A DNA stretch of 64,000 nucleotides from the NCBI GenBank assembly GCA_002964805.2, contig PUDQ02000001.1:310001-374000 (forward strand). Reading direction: 5' to 3'. The stretch is from Trametes villosa (taxonomy: Eukaryota; Basidiomycota; Agaricomycetes; Polyporales; Polyporaceae). Position 1 is the stretch's first letter. Every line of letters starts with the position of its first letter. Positions 45,790 to 57,334 of the stretch are shown piece by piece. Both the position numbers and the translations under genes were made by a program. The notes under the pieces were generated by a model. That model saw only the letters and a program-made list of their open reading frames with translations. It ran no database searches and was not told the origin of the DNA.

Positions 45790-48046
45790 ATGTCTAACCC
45801 TTCCGAGGCTGCCCGCTTCAAGGCAGAAGGGAACGCCTTGTTCCAGAAGAACAAGTTTGCGGCGGCTTACGAAAAATACACGCAAGCAATCAAACACGAC
45901 GACCAGAACGCGATTTTGTACTGCAATCGCGCGGCGTGCTCTTTGGGCCTCAGCAGGTCAGTGGCGACAACCAAACACTTTTGACTAACATTGACTAACC
46001 CGCTTCACAGATACCTCGAAGCCTATACTGATGCGAAGCAGGCGAGTTCGGCATGACTTTCACGCGTCGAAGTGTAGTGCTCATTACGCCACAGGCAACT
46101 CAGCTTGACTCCACGTATGCGAAGGCGTGGGCACGCCTCGCTTCCGCCGCGGCGGTACGTTGATCACCCGTGCGGCTCAAAATTTGCTCCTCATGACTGA
46201 CGACACTCGCAGGGGCTCGGCAAGGTCGAGGAGACAGTCACCCTGTGGAAGCGCGCCATAGCCGTGCTTCCCGTCGAAAATCTCTCCCCCGGAGAACAAA
46301 AACAAAAAGAGCAGTACACGTCTGAGCACTCGGCTGCAGTGGCGCGCAGGGGACGAGCGAATGCTCCTGCCCGTGGTCCCGTACACGTACAACTGAAGGA
46401 GCACGAGAAACCATGGAATCGTGCGGCCGAAATGATCAAGACTCTCCGGCCCAGCGCGACATGGAACAGCAGTGTGCGTCTCAAAGTCTGAGCTGCGGGT
46501 CACGTCTGGAACTAACTACATGATAGGCATGGATCATCGCACACGCGTACCAGGTCGGACGGCAGTGGACTGTCGTGCCCGCCGAGAATACTAACTTATG
46601 CCATTCAGGAGTGGACTGCCGGCCTCGAGTTGATGAACCAACTCCGCCCTATGCCCACGCCCGCTGGGATGGGGTACTTCGGCCGCTTTGATGTAGGCTA
46701 TGCTATTGACCTCTTTCATAAAGTGGACGCTGAGCTCATGTATACCACCAGGCGATCATGATTTTGAGCAATGCGGTGCTTTCCGATACTCGCGCCGTCG
46801 TCATTACGGAACGGGACTTCTTCGACAAATACAACAAGCAAGGTGAGTAACGTCCTCCTAGCGACCTCGTCTGCACTCTAACGAGGTATCCAGTAATATT
46901 CGAAGTCACCAAGACCAAGGCCTGGGTAGACGGGGGCTCCAGACGCGTCATGGAAGAGGCACCAAAGCGCCTGGCCCGCGAAGGTTGGGATGAACTCCGC
47001 CCAGCGTTGTCGCTCACCGTCAGGTATGTGCCCTTTCGCCGTCTCCGTTACCTGGCGCCTCTATCTGACCTATTACGCGAAGGGGCTGGATTATGCGCGC
47101 ATTCATCCAGGACAACTTGACGAACGGCAGGACGGAGGCGGCGCTCGACTTCTACACTTCCGCACTGGAGGTGTTGCAGTGGGGAAACTCCGTGTGGAGG
47201 GACGTCCCACATGAGCAGAAGGGTGCCGTTTTCCAGGAGAGCTTCATTCGGGGTGTCAAAACTTTCCGTCTCGATGCTTTCATCAAGGTACAACCGGGAG
47301 CTTCAGCTTGCGTAGGACCGTTGCAGACTTTGACCTCCTCTAACATTCAGGCCTACACCCAAAATTCCGGATCGACGTCCAAGTACCCGTTGGCCGAAGT
47401 CCTTGCGGGTGCGCAAGATCTGATGGACGAGGTCGCCCCGCTAGCGGATATCCCACCGACCGACGAGTCGATGTATGGCTTCCACCTGAGTTTTGTTCGA
47501 TACCCGCTCGCCAAGGCCCACTCGTAAGTAGTTCACTGCACTACATTGTCGTGGGTGCAACACTAATCTGACATCACTTAGCTACCGTGGTTTCTACCAT
47601 CAGCACACTGCCAGGAACATCCGCGACGCAAATGGCCCAGAAGCGGACGTCGTCGAACACTTCAAGGCTGCCGCGCAAGCATACATCCAATCCGCCGAAG
47701 TGTACCCTGAAGACGATGAAGCGCACGTCTGTACGTCACGCATTGTCCTCTATCTCTAACATTCCGTGAGGACTTACGACCTCGTCTTCGCCGCATAGCA
47801 TCCTTGCACTGCGCTCTGGACGCGCTTCTTGAGGCCGGGGGTACTGCGGAAGAGGTCCTCAAGCTCATGGACCGCATTCACGAAGCCATCCCCGTCATGA
47901 AGCGCATCTGGGAGTTCTCGGCCGATGCTGTGGGCGGGCGCGATATGCTGCTGCAGACCGACATGGAACTCCGTGACGGCCTCCTCAAGGATATGCAGAG
48001 TGGGAAGATCGCTACGGGCGACGTCGTCTCCCGCAAGGATTTGTGA
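45790..48046 (+). CDS. TPR protein, array copy B
   Basis: Exons 45790-45956, 46011-46041, 46095-46154, 46213-46473, 46527-46553, 46609-46692, 46752-46842, 46894-47023, 47083-47287, 47351-47523, 47582-47730, 47799-48046 (541 aa). The N-terminal TPR block is nearly the same as in copy A (KAEGNALFQKNKFAAAYEKY, ILYCNRAACSLGLSRYLEAY). Intron 2 starts GCGAGT after AAGCAG, so it appears to be GC-AG; the 31 nt exon length shared with copies A and C supports it. Conserved C-terminal blocks are WNSSAWIIAHAYQEW, SDTRAVVITERDFF, RPALSLTVRGWIMRAFI, ALEVLQWGNSVW, LSFVRYPLAKAHS and LMDRIHEAIPVMKRIWEF. Function unknown. Confidence 0.85.
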
Positions 48047-48573
48047 AGATGCCTCAGGCGTGTAGCGTTTGCAACTATTTTCCAGTATAATCAGGGCTCT
48101 AGCAAGTATTTCGATGTCAACATGTACTCCCAGAAGACATTCGGATGATACAGAATGTGCCATCGCGACTATTCGTGCAAAAAGTTGCATACTACATCGC
48201 GCCGGCAAATTCCGTCTTTCTTGTAGCAGTCGATTCCCAGCGCTTGCGCTACTTGCTCTCATGCACGATCGACCATCATAGATCCTGTCTACCGCTAGCA
48301 TCGGGCTAGTGTATCCTTGGTCATCAGCGTCGCGGCTTTATCTGGTGGGAGCTCCTCCACGACGTACAACATAGTTTCCTCCTTGTACTGGGCGGTACAA
48401 GGCGGCCTCCGCCGGACGTTGTATTCACTCGCTTCCCAATCAACAAAAGTCACAATAGTGGCCACTGGGAGTGCCGCCCCTCCCGTTGCCACTCACTGGC
48501 AGGTACATTGCGGGCTATAAAAGCCTTCAAAGCCCACAGAGCCACCCCACACACCCTTGCGCTAGCTACCATC
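48047..48573. other. Spacer between TPR copies B and C
   Basis: 527 bp with a TATA box near the right end and nothing else recognised. Confidence 0.45.
48516..48522 (+). promoter_or_regulatory. TATA box of TPR copy C
   Basis: TATAAAA about 55 bp upstream of the start codon; the best consensus of the three copies. Confidence 0.6.
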
Positions 48574-50884
48574 ATGCTGACCCCAACAAACACCGAAATG
48601 GCCGCACGCCTGAAAGCGGAGGGTAACGCGCTCTTCCAGGCGAAGGACTACGCAGGCGCATATGACAAGTATACGCAGGCAATCAGCTACGACGACAAGA
48701 ACGCCATACTGTACTGCAATCGCTCTGCGTGTTCCTTGAACCTTCGGAGGTACGCGATCTAATCGCTGAAGCGTCCAGTCCTCACAGAGCTAGTCACTCA
48801 CTTTCGCCACCTTCATAGACGCCTCGATGCAGCTGAAGATGCGGACGTCGTAAGTCCATCATGAGCTACTGCGGCATCCGTTCTGAGTGGACATGGCATA
48901 GGCAACTCAGCTTGATCCTACATACGCAAAAGCCTGGTCGCGTCTCGGCGCAGCTCGTGCGGTGGGTTCAACGATTTCATCCGCCACTCTGAGCCAGCTA
49001 ACGGCGTGTTGAATCTCGCCAGGGAAGTTTGAATACGCTGAATACTGCCATCTACGCGTTCAGGAAAGCCCTCTCCGCACTGCCGCCCCAGAGCGCCTCG
49101 TCGCCAGCCATCGAAAGGCAAAGGACAGAGTACGCGGCGCTGCTCAAGGCCGCTGAAGAAAGCGAGGAAACGATGCAAGAGGACGCGATGATAAGGGCAT
49201 CGCCGCTGCATGAGCTTGCGGGCATCCCTGACTTCCAGATGCCGTGGAATCTGGCCGCTGCGCTTATCCCCACCCTGAGAAGCAGCGGTCAATGGAATAG
49301 CAGCGTAAGAGCTCCCCCATGACCGCGTTAGTATTATCTGATGTGGCTCTCTCAGGCCTGGCTGATCCAGTACGCGCGCCAGGTATGTTTTCCCCTCGCG
49401 ACTAATTTGTGCGATGAAGGTCTAACGCGAACGATCGCTAGGAATGGGACGAGGGAATCAGAATTTTGAAGGAGTTGAAGGTCTGGTCGGGTCCAGGTGA
49501 ACATCAGAGGTCCGCAATGGGCAACCAGGGCGTGAGTTTGCGCCGTGTCTGCGGGTGCTCCTAGTTGCTCACGCAAAGCCGCGCAGTGTGTAATGCACCT
49601 GAGCAACGCCTTGCTCGCCGATCCGCGCGTCGTCAAGGTCATGCGGGACCCAGACGTTCACAGCATCGCGCAGCTCCCAGATCAACGTTGGTGCGCTTGT
49701 GCCCTGTGCGTCCACACGAACTGACATAGCGCGTACAGTACGCCTCGAGCTTTCTACTAACGGCGGCTGGAATTCCGGCGGCTCTCGCAAGGTTATCGCA
49801 GAGGCGTCTCAGCAGCTACGCACTGGGGACGTTGAGGCTATTCGCGAGGCGCTTTCGCTTACTGTGAGGTGCGAGTCTCCTGCATGGCAATGTCTATACG
49901 GTCTTTGACACGCTGTGAAACCCCAGGGCCTGGATCATCAGTGGCTGGCTAGAGGACTACATCGCGGGTGCTATCGAGCACTCACTGGACTACTTCACGA
50001 ACGCCTTGGAGGTGCTACAGTGGGGCATGGAGCTCTGGAAGGACGAAGACTTGCAGGTCCCGGGGCTCGCTTTCCAGCCAGCAGTCGTCCGCGCTGTGAA
50101 GTGTTTCCACCTCCGTGGACTCATGAAGGTGACCTGTCTGCCCTGTCTTCGAAGTACGCGCTGCTGAAACGCATGTAGGCTTTCCGCGTTGCCAAAACTA
50201 GTGAAGAGATCACACAGATCTTAGAGGAGGTTGGTGCAGGCGCGAACGATCTCATTGAGGAGTTGGAGGAAGAGCGCGAGGAGCCTCTGGGAGAATGGGA
50301 AACCCCCCTCTTCCTGGGCTTCGTCCGGTATCAGCTCGCTGAAGCCCATGCGTACGCCACATCCCGTTCCTTTGCATTCCTGCGTTCACGATTTGCCTGC
50401 AGCCTTCGCGGAGCCTATTTCCACCACACTGCCAAAAAGGCGACGCGTGCCGCAGGAGGCTTCACCGAAGACATCGAGGACCTGTACGCGATCTCGGCCG
50501 ACGCCTACATCGAGTCCGCGCGGATTTATCCTCAAGATGACGAGCATCACTTCTGTAAGACCTCGCACCGCACTGCGCACGTCTTCGTGTACGTTGACAA
50601 TGCGTGCGCATACAGGGTCTCTGTGGTTCGCCTACAACATCTTGCTCGACATGTCGCATCCAGTAGGAAACCTGGTGGACATCATGGAGCGCGCACTCAA
50701 CTCAGCCGAGAAGATGAAAACGGTATGGGACGTCGCGCTCCATACGCCCGTCAGCGAACGTAAAGACGCACTCGAGAGCTGCGTCTCGTGGCGCGCGGAC
50801 CTCATGTCGAACCTCGAGCAGGGCACTATCACGAGAGACGCTCCTATAAGGCGTCCGCTGCCCCCGGATCTGTTGACACCTTGA
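48574..50884 (+). CDS. TPR protein, array copy C (diverged)
   Basis: Exons 48574-48749, 48819-48849, 48902-48961, 49023-49304, 49356-49382, 49442-49531, 49587-49686, 49739-49868, 49927-50128, 50179-50351, 50403-50554, 50616-50884 (563 aa). The TPR block is intact (KAEGNALFQAKDYAGAYDKY, ILYCNRSACSLNLRRRLDAA, QLDPTYAKAWSRLGAARAG), but the rest has drifted further than between A and B. Exon 4 carries an acidic helix-like insert (EYAALLKAAEESEETMQEDA), and RPALSLTVR has become EALSLTVRAWIISGWL. Still clear are WNSSAWLIQYARQEW, NALLADPRVVKV, ALEVLQWGMELW, LGFVRYQLAEAHA and the final AEKMKTVWDV. An in-frame ATG eight codons downstream (MAARLK) aligns better with the other copies' starts. Confidence 0.82.
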
Positions 50885-52108
50885 GGAAAACGCGGGTTCC
50901 GAGTCTCTGACTGTAGCATTGCCCCATGTTGCATTCTTGTACTTGTTGTCGACCTTGCTGACCTCGCTGTACTATACCCAGACAATACCATGCTTTCATT
51001 CGCCTCTGTAGGTCGTCGCAAGAACGCCGAATAGCAGGAATCCCGACGGACGTGAGTGGATGGCGGTGGACAACCCGCCGGCCCCGCCCTGCTCATCGCC
51101 TGTGAACCCAAAAGAAGGTACTAGCAAACGCTCGGCAACTCCCGCCGCGCCCCGCGTATAAAACCCACCACGCGCTGCACTTGTTCCCGCACGACACGTC
51201 TCCTCATCCTGCCTCGCTAGTCTCTATCGTTGTCCAACGGTCGGGGTCGCGATCGGGTACTTTCCCCCTCAGGAAGGGCTCGCGCCCAAGGCCTTCGAGG
51301 GGGTGGTTTGCCGTGTCAGAGCGAGGCGCGCCACCGTATGGGGACGTCTTGGTGTTGGGAAGTCAGCTCTCTTCCTAGACCACTGGGAATGCAGAGCCTA
51401 GACGGCACCAGACAAACTCTCAACGAGTTCTTGAAGATTTATAAAACTGTATCTTAGGCACTGCGTACACGAGAGCACGCTTGAAATACATCTCACCATT
51501 GCTCACGTTCATTTCGTAGCATCCCTGCACTCTTTGTGGTGGATCGAACACCGGAACGTCTTCCAAGTCAAACAGCGAACATGCATAGCCAACTCCACAG
51601 AACAGACAAACAACGCACGTACACACAAGTAACTAAGCTACACAATCCAGACGGCGCGCGTTTGTCGTCGCCGAGCACACAGCACCCGGCGCGACACCCC
51701 CCGCTCCGCCGTCCAAACGTACAACTACAGCTACTCGCAAGGTATCGTGGGAGGTCCGTCGTGATCAGGGTGCAGGCATGTAGGTACTGCGCGGTCGTCC
51801 GCGATCTCAGATCTGCGGACACATGTGGCATAGAGGGGGCCTAGTGCTACAGAAAGGACAGGCGTGCGGGTGCGGCGTGAGGGACAGGGCGTGTGATGGG
51901 GCAGGCAGGCAGGTAGGTATCGCAGACGATGCACAAGGTCCGCGCGCGCCATGCAATGGGGCGCGCCCTCCGCGTGCGGGGAGCCGGGGCTACAGAAGCG
52001 GATCCAGACTAGACAGACACCCAAGAATACCCGGTCAGCAGACGCGCGCGGGCCTGGCGGATGAGACGCGCACTCACGGGGGTGGGGTATCGCACACGGG
52101 ACGACGAA
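50885..52108. other. Spacer with an orphan promoter-like site
   Basis: 1.2 kb without a supported gene. A good TATA box (TATAAAA, 51157-51163) is followed by a CT-rich leader-like tract but not by a usable ORF. A frame at 51345-51398 reads RLGVGKSALFLDHW before a stop, similar to a GTPase P-loop. Confidence 0.4.
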
Positions 52109-52897
52109 CTACCTCGGCCAGTACGTGGGCAGCCTGCTGCCGCACGAGCGCACGGACCGGAGGCTCGCGTTCGACTTCACGGAGCGCAGGCTCGCTGCGC
52201 TCGTGCCGGTCCCAGCGCCTGCGCCGCGGGCTCGCCGCGGCGGGGCGTCCCAGAGCGGGTACGGGCCCGAGATCGCTGGCCGGCCTGGCGCCGAAGTCGA
52301 TGGGGCCGAGGACGGGGCCGACGCGCTGCGGCGGGTCCGGTGCTCGGCCTTCAACGCGGGTGCAGACGACCCGAAGAGCCAGCGGAGGCTCAGGAGCCCG
52401 CCGAGCCCCTTCGCCTTCTTCTTCGGGGGCGGCGACATCGCGGGGTCTGCGTCGCGCTCGTCCGCGTCGCCGAAGAGGTAGTCGTCATCAGCGTCGTCGT
52501 AGTGGATCGTGGGCATGTCGAGGAACTTCACGGAGGGCGCCTTCTGCCGGCGCGTCCGCGTGGAGTCCGCGGAGGATAGGATGGACTTCGCGGGCGCGGG
52601 CTTTGTGCGCGAGGACGCGATGGAGGAGACGGAGCCGGCGCGCTTCCGCGTGCGCGCGGGCGAGAGAGACCGCGGGTTCGTCTGCCCGAGAACCGCTGAG
52701 CTCGCGCTCGTGCTCGTGCTGGCATCGGAGGACTTGGACGAGGTCCGGCGCATGAGGCTCGACCAAAAGGAGGTGGACGACTCGCAGCGCGCAGGCTCGG
52801 CGGGACGGTCCGAAGCGATCCAGCTGTCTGAGCGCGCGACTGCGGCAGAGACGAACGGGATCTCGGGCATGTCGTCGAGCTCAGGGATAGACTCCAT
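52109..52897 (-). CDS. Ser-rich low-complexity protein, function unknown
   Basis: An uninterrupted frame of 262 aa. No catalytic domain. It is rich in Ser, Ala, Arg and Pro, with a conserved-looking acidic core (KAPSVKFLDMPTIHYDD followed by ADDDYLFGDADERDAD) and a nuclear-localisation-like cluster PPPKKKAKG. The C-terminal part has repeated SLRSVKSNASLRSVRS units. The frame stays open and acidic/Ser-rich upstream of the ATG (TPPTPDATDSDASSAS) as far as an acceptor-like CTAAG, and a GTAAGT donor lies about 50 bp further upstream, so a 5' exon is likely missing. Opposite-strand frames here are longer but look like GC-rich shadows. Start uncertain. Confidence 0.5.
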   Translation of the reverse strand: MESIPELDDMPEIPFVSAAVARSDSWIASDRPAEPARCESSTSFWSSLMRRTSSKSSDASTSTSASSAVLGQTNPRSLSPARTRKRAGSVSSIASSRTKPAPAKSILSSADSTRTRRQKAPSVKFLDMPTIHYDDADDDYLFGDADERDADPAMSPPPKKKAKGLGGLLSLRWLFGSSAPALKAEHRTRRSASAPSSAPSTSAPGRPAISGPYPLWDAPPRRARGAGAGTGTSAASLRSVKSNASLRSVRSCGSRLPTYWPR

Positions 52898-54120
52898 CGA
52901 TAGTTGGGACGCGGAGGAGGCATCGCTATCCGTGGCATCGGGAGTAGGGGGTGTCTGGTATTGATCTTAGTCCCAGACGCATACGCAGATACATACGAGA
53001 CTTACTAGGGTGTAGGATATGGGGATCGCACTACAATGCGAGGGGTCATCAAAGGGGCTGGTGTACTGCGATGAGCGCACTCATCAGTCTACCCGTCGAA
53101 TATTGAGTGGCGGACAAAGGCATACCAAGGTATCCTTCAGAGTCATCGCTGAAGAACTAGCCCGTGAAGACTGATATACCGATTCATCAGCTTCAACTCG
53201 ACACCCAACAGGTTTGTCCACTCACACTTCCGCTTGGCTCGGATTGCTGCCAGCCCGACCAACGTCTGCCTTCGCACTTCGGGACAGCGTAATAGCTGCT
53301 TGGGTTCTGCATAGCTGTCGTGGGACGCTGAATGCGCGAGATGATCGCCGTAAGGAAGAGAGGGAGGGAGAGAAGGGAGAGCGCCCTTCGGGACTCGCTC
53401 AGGCGATGGGCAGGGGGGAATGTGGCGAGAGGCAAGGTGCGACCCCAAGGACGGGATGCACGGAGCGACCTTTACTACATAGCACATCCGCGCGCGTGGC
53501 GTCCATTTCCTGCGCTTGCCCTGGCGTCACGATTTGGTACAGATAGAAGGGGATCCGAGTCACTGGTGGGTGCAGCGTGTGTTAGGCGTGTATCAGTGCA
53601 CACGAGGCACGTGGAAGCAGCCGAGGTTACCTCTCTCGGCGGATTGGCAGGGAATCCGGTGGCTGCGTCTCGGATGGAATGGAGACGCGTTTCCTGAGCA
53701 GGGTTCCGGCTCGCAGGAGGTATTCTCGCCTGGGAGTAAGTATGGACTTGGCCTCTTTGGCTCCATTCCGTGTCTGGCAGAATACTCGGAGGCTGAACCG
53801 TTGAAGCGCCTGGCCTATCCGCGCTCCCGGGCGTCCGAAAGTTCATGGGAGGCTGCAACCACCTTTGGCCAGACGGCACACGGGCTGCACACGAGACTGG
53901 TGCGCGACGGGACAGCGCCTTGAAGGAGGTATGCCAATGATGTCACGCGCTCATGCGATAACTGCGGGTGGACATGGATCAGGGCGAGGACTTAAACGGA
54001 GCGCGAGGCCGCCCCGGAGGTACACGGTGAAATGAGACGTACCAGATGAATTAAGCAGATGAATGAGGTAAATCTACACGTACGGCGAGCTTAGCGACCC
54101 CACAGTCCCGGCAAGCGTGC
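52898..54120. other. Spacer, possible 5' exon of the Ser-rich gene
   Basis: 1.2 kb. Several overlapping frames of 60-135 codons on both strands, none with a motif. A GTAAGT donor on the minus strand near 53008-53013 pairs with the acceptor near 52966-52970. Confidence 0.4.
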
Positions 54121-54619
54121 TCATATCCTGAACGGCTCCTCGACATGCAGCCCGCTCCAGATACCCCTCGCGGCCTCCGTCCGGCTGACCACGGCCTCCC
54201 TCTTGAGCGGCTTGATCTTGGCACCGGAAGAATCAAGCAGAAGTTGAACCTTCTGCTCGATCCCGTTCACCTCGAAGCCCTTGAGCCCAATGACCTTGTC
54301 CCGGTTGTTGACTGAAGCAAGGTCGGCATACGGTGGAACTATCACAGAACTACGATGACGTACTGTAAAAGCCGCGAATGACAGGCTCTCGGTGACTCCG
54401 CCTACGAACGACAAACTCGACGTGAGGGTTTTGGCGTGCGAGGTCCTCGAGGTGGTTGTGGACGTATGTGCGCAGGTTGGTGGAGGACGCCCAGTTGTCA
54501 CAAAATTCGAAGACTACCTTCCGGGCTTGGGGTACGAAGGCACCATGGCCGTTCGATGGGATAGAGGCCTGTTGTGCACGGAGGAAAGGGCGGAGGGCAG
54601 GACCAAGCTTGGACGCCAT
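54121..54619 (-). CDS. MRPL51: Mitochondrial large-subunit ribosomal protein mL43
   Basis: Two exons: 54619-54364 and 54311-54121 (148 aa). It belongs to the L51/S25/CI-B8 thioredoxin-like family; yeast Mrpl51 and human MRPL43 are the mL43 subunits of the mitoribosome. Diagnostic stretches are RKVVFEFCDNWASSTNLRTY, ARQNPHVEFVVRRRSHREPV and, across the intron, IRGFYINNRDKVIGLKGF. The basic N-terminus could serve as a mitochondrial targeting signal. Length fits the family (140-160 aa). Divergent from the next gene, 308 bp away. Confidence 0.9.
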
Positions 54620-54927
54620 GGCGAATGGTGGCGGGAGGAGCTCGACGCTGGTGTCAACGATTCGGACAGGCTCTCACAGAAGCGCCGTGTGGCAGATCAG
54701 CTTAGGTATAATCTCCGAAAGACTGAAGCGTTGCGGAGATTCTGACAATTTATCGGGGTTTCAACTGGCGGAGATTTGGGCGCCCAACCGCACTTGACGT
54801 AGGCCAGCAACGACGATTCACGAGACGCGTCTTTGCACGACGCGATCTTCGCGACCACTGTGCCCTCCAGCCACCGGCGCGTCTCTCCCAACCGCGGCGT
54901 CAATTCCTTACTGCATCGCACCCAGTC
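54620..54927. promoter_or_regulatory. Divergent promoter region between mL43 and the low-complexity gene
   Basis: 308 bp between opposed start codons; no clear TATA box. Confidence 0.4.
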
Positions 54928-57334
54928 ATGGCTCGCGCGACTCGTTCTGCAGCCGCCACCACCGCCGCCGCCGAAAAAGAGAAACCCTCGGCCTCACCTC
55001 CCACCTCGCGCAAGACCGCGAACAAGAAGCGCAAGCGCAGCTCGAACGCCGAGAACGGCGACTCACCACCCACCAAGCACGCTCGCACAAACTCCAAGGA
55101 CGATGGCTCGCCAGAGCCCGACGTCAAACCCGAGGAGAAGCAGGATGTTCAGCTCCCTGGTAGCGGCGATGTGCCCATCCAGGGCACAGACGCTACGAAC
55201 ATCCTAGAGGTCCTCGAAATGTGCGTATACCACCCCTCAGAAACATGTAAAGTCCGTAACATCCAGCAGGGTGGACAACCAGGGCCTTCTCGATCGCGTC
55301 TTCCCACTACCCGCAGAAACGGGAGAAGCAGCGGCATCAGAGCTTTCATCTAGCTCTGCTACCACAATGCTGTCCTTCCGTTCTCTCTTGCAGAATGCAT
55401 CGCAGCACCCACTGAGTGTACTTCGCGTACGTTATATGCTATTCCATCTTCATGACAGGGGCTTATCTCCCACTTCCTAGGCCGCGGTCAAACACCTCTA
55501 CCCCATATCCTTCCATCCGCGGTCCCGCACGTCGGAACCCGCTGCGCAGCAGCTCAATTTCTGCAACCTCGCAACCTCTCTCCTCGATGAAGCCTCACGG
55601 AATAACACCCAGGTCTCGCTGAAGCTGGAGAGTCTCATCAACGATGGCGACACTCCCGACGCAGAAGACGCGACTGCCCAGTCCCAAGCATCCACCTCCG
55701 GGCTTCGGCCACGGAAGTATGCGCTGGTGCAACATCTACCCACCGGCGACTGGTGGACATCCGCAAGTTCCAGTACCCCGGCGGTCGACGGAGAAGGGAA
55801 AGACTTGAAGCACCTACACGCGGCTAAGGCTGACCTGGTGGCCATCTTCCCGACCGCCTCCGCCTCCGGCGACGCATACAAGCACACCCTCGGTGACTAC
55901 GTGACGAAGAAACCCGCGGGTGCAGCTCACCACCGCCCCCCGCCCCCGCGTCGAGTGAGCTGCGGCAAGTTCCTCTACTACGGCCCGTACGCGAGTTTTG
56001 CCCCTTCGTTCGACCAGGACGGCGTCGAGGTCGGGCGCGCGGCTATGGGCGAGGTCATCTTCGATCAGGAGATGAAACGCAGGCTGCGTGCGCTTGTCAA
56101 GGGCAAGCGGCGTGCCTTCGCCAGTGCAAGCAGGCGCGAGGAGGGTCAGACGCAGGACGTGGAGATGCAGGAGGCATCCGAGGAGAACGTGGCCGGCCCA
56201 TCGGACACGCCGAAGGACCTCGTGAAGGGGATCGAGGCGTTGTTACCGGAGGAGGAGGTCGAAGCGATCAAGGCGTCCTTGGGTACGCTGGAGATGGAGC
56301 AGGCCGTCGAAGAGCTTCTGCAGCGGAACGGGAAGGCGTTGCAGCGGTTGGAGGAGCTGCAGCTGGAGCGCCTCCGCGAGCAAGGAAGTGGGTCAGGCAT
56401 CGTGGAGGTCGGCTCGGAAGAGTGGGATGTCGGTACGTCACTTTGCACTTCGCTGTCCCTTCTTCCCCTCATCACCTCGCTTGTAGCCCAAGGCATCTTA
56501 GACTCCCTGGCACTGCTTGCCTCCCTCAGGCCACGCCCATCAAACGCCGACTCAGACCAGTCGCCCCTCGTACCGCCACCCTCCGTGTTACACAAGCTCC
56601 AGCGGACATTACCGGTCGAGGCCACCGAAGGCTGGTACGGCACGCTCCCCGAGGGCCGCACGACCGCTTTCCGGGACGACACCACCGTGCACGTCCGCTC
56701 CGGCGCCGCTGCCGCTGCCGCGAAACCCGCCGCGGCCGCCACCGTAGCTCCCTCCACGCCCGCGTCCAAGACGCCCGCCGCGACCCCCGCATACGCGCCC
56801 TACGCCTACCCAAACAGCTACCAGAACTCAGCTTACCGCGGCGGGTACGGCACATACACGCCCGGCGCGGCGCAGACCGCGGGGAGCTACTACCCCAACT
56901 ACACGACGCAGCCCGCGCAGGCGGGCACGGCGTCGCACTACCCGAACGCGCAGTACGGCCAGACCGGGTACGCGTACTCGCCGTGGTACTACCAGAACAG
57001 CCAGGCCCAGGCCCAGGCGGCGGGTACGACGTCCGGGCGAGCCACACCCCAGCCTACGGCCGCTACCGCCGCGTCTGGCGGGAACTACGCTGGGTATTAC
57101 GGCGCCGCGGCGGGCGCGCAGGCGTCCACGGCTCAAAGGGCGGTCGCGAATACGGTGATGTCCTCCGCGAAGCCTTACCAGGCCCCGGCGTGGACGGGCG
57201 CACCGACGCTCCCGCCGCACATGCGGAGTGCAGTCGCGGGTGCCGCTACTCCAGGTACGCCGCCGCCCGCGGGCGTGGGTGCGGGCGCGACGGGGTACGC
57301 GGGGTATTACGGGGGCTACCAGGCACCGCGGTGA
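54928..57334 (+). CDS. Nuclear-type protein with Tyr/Gly/Gln-rich C-terminus, function unknown
   Basis: Four exons: 54928-55220, 55270-55426, 55481-56432, 56487-57334 (749 aa). The 54 bp intron at 56433 is a multiple of three and contains no stop, so retention would also read through. Residues 1-60 are basic with NLS-like clusters (RKTANKKRKR). The middle (about 150-430) is conserved-looking: KHLYPISFHPRSR, RPRKYALVQHLPTGDWWTSA, HAAKADLVAIFPTASA, AMGEVIFDQEMKRRLRALVK, then an acidic region and a Glu/Leu-rich helix (ELLQRNGKALQRLEELQLER). The C-terminal 220 residues are a prion-like Tyr/Ala/Gly/Gln/Pro tract (YAPYAYPNSYQNSAYRGGYG). The composition suggests a chromatin or RNA-associated protein, but I do not recognise the family. 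Confidence 0.72.

Larger units (their letters stand above)
42654..50884 (+). repeat. Tandem array of three TPR genes
   Basis: Three head-to-tail paralogues, each with 12 coding exons. Exon 2 (31 nt), exon 3 (60), exon 5 (27) and exon 8 (130) have the same length in all three, with the same phases; all frames are open. Each copy has its own TATA-like box. Confidence 0.9.

Noticed and set aside
51823..52755. 310-codon plus-strand ORF
   Set aside because: Arg/Ser/Gly/Ala-rich GC shadow of the minus-strand Ser-rich gene, whose frame carries a coherent acidic core and NLS-like cluster.
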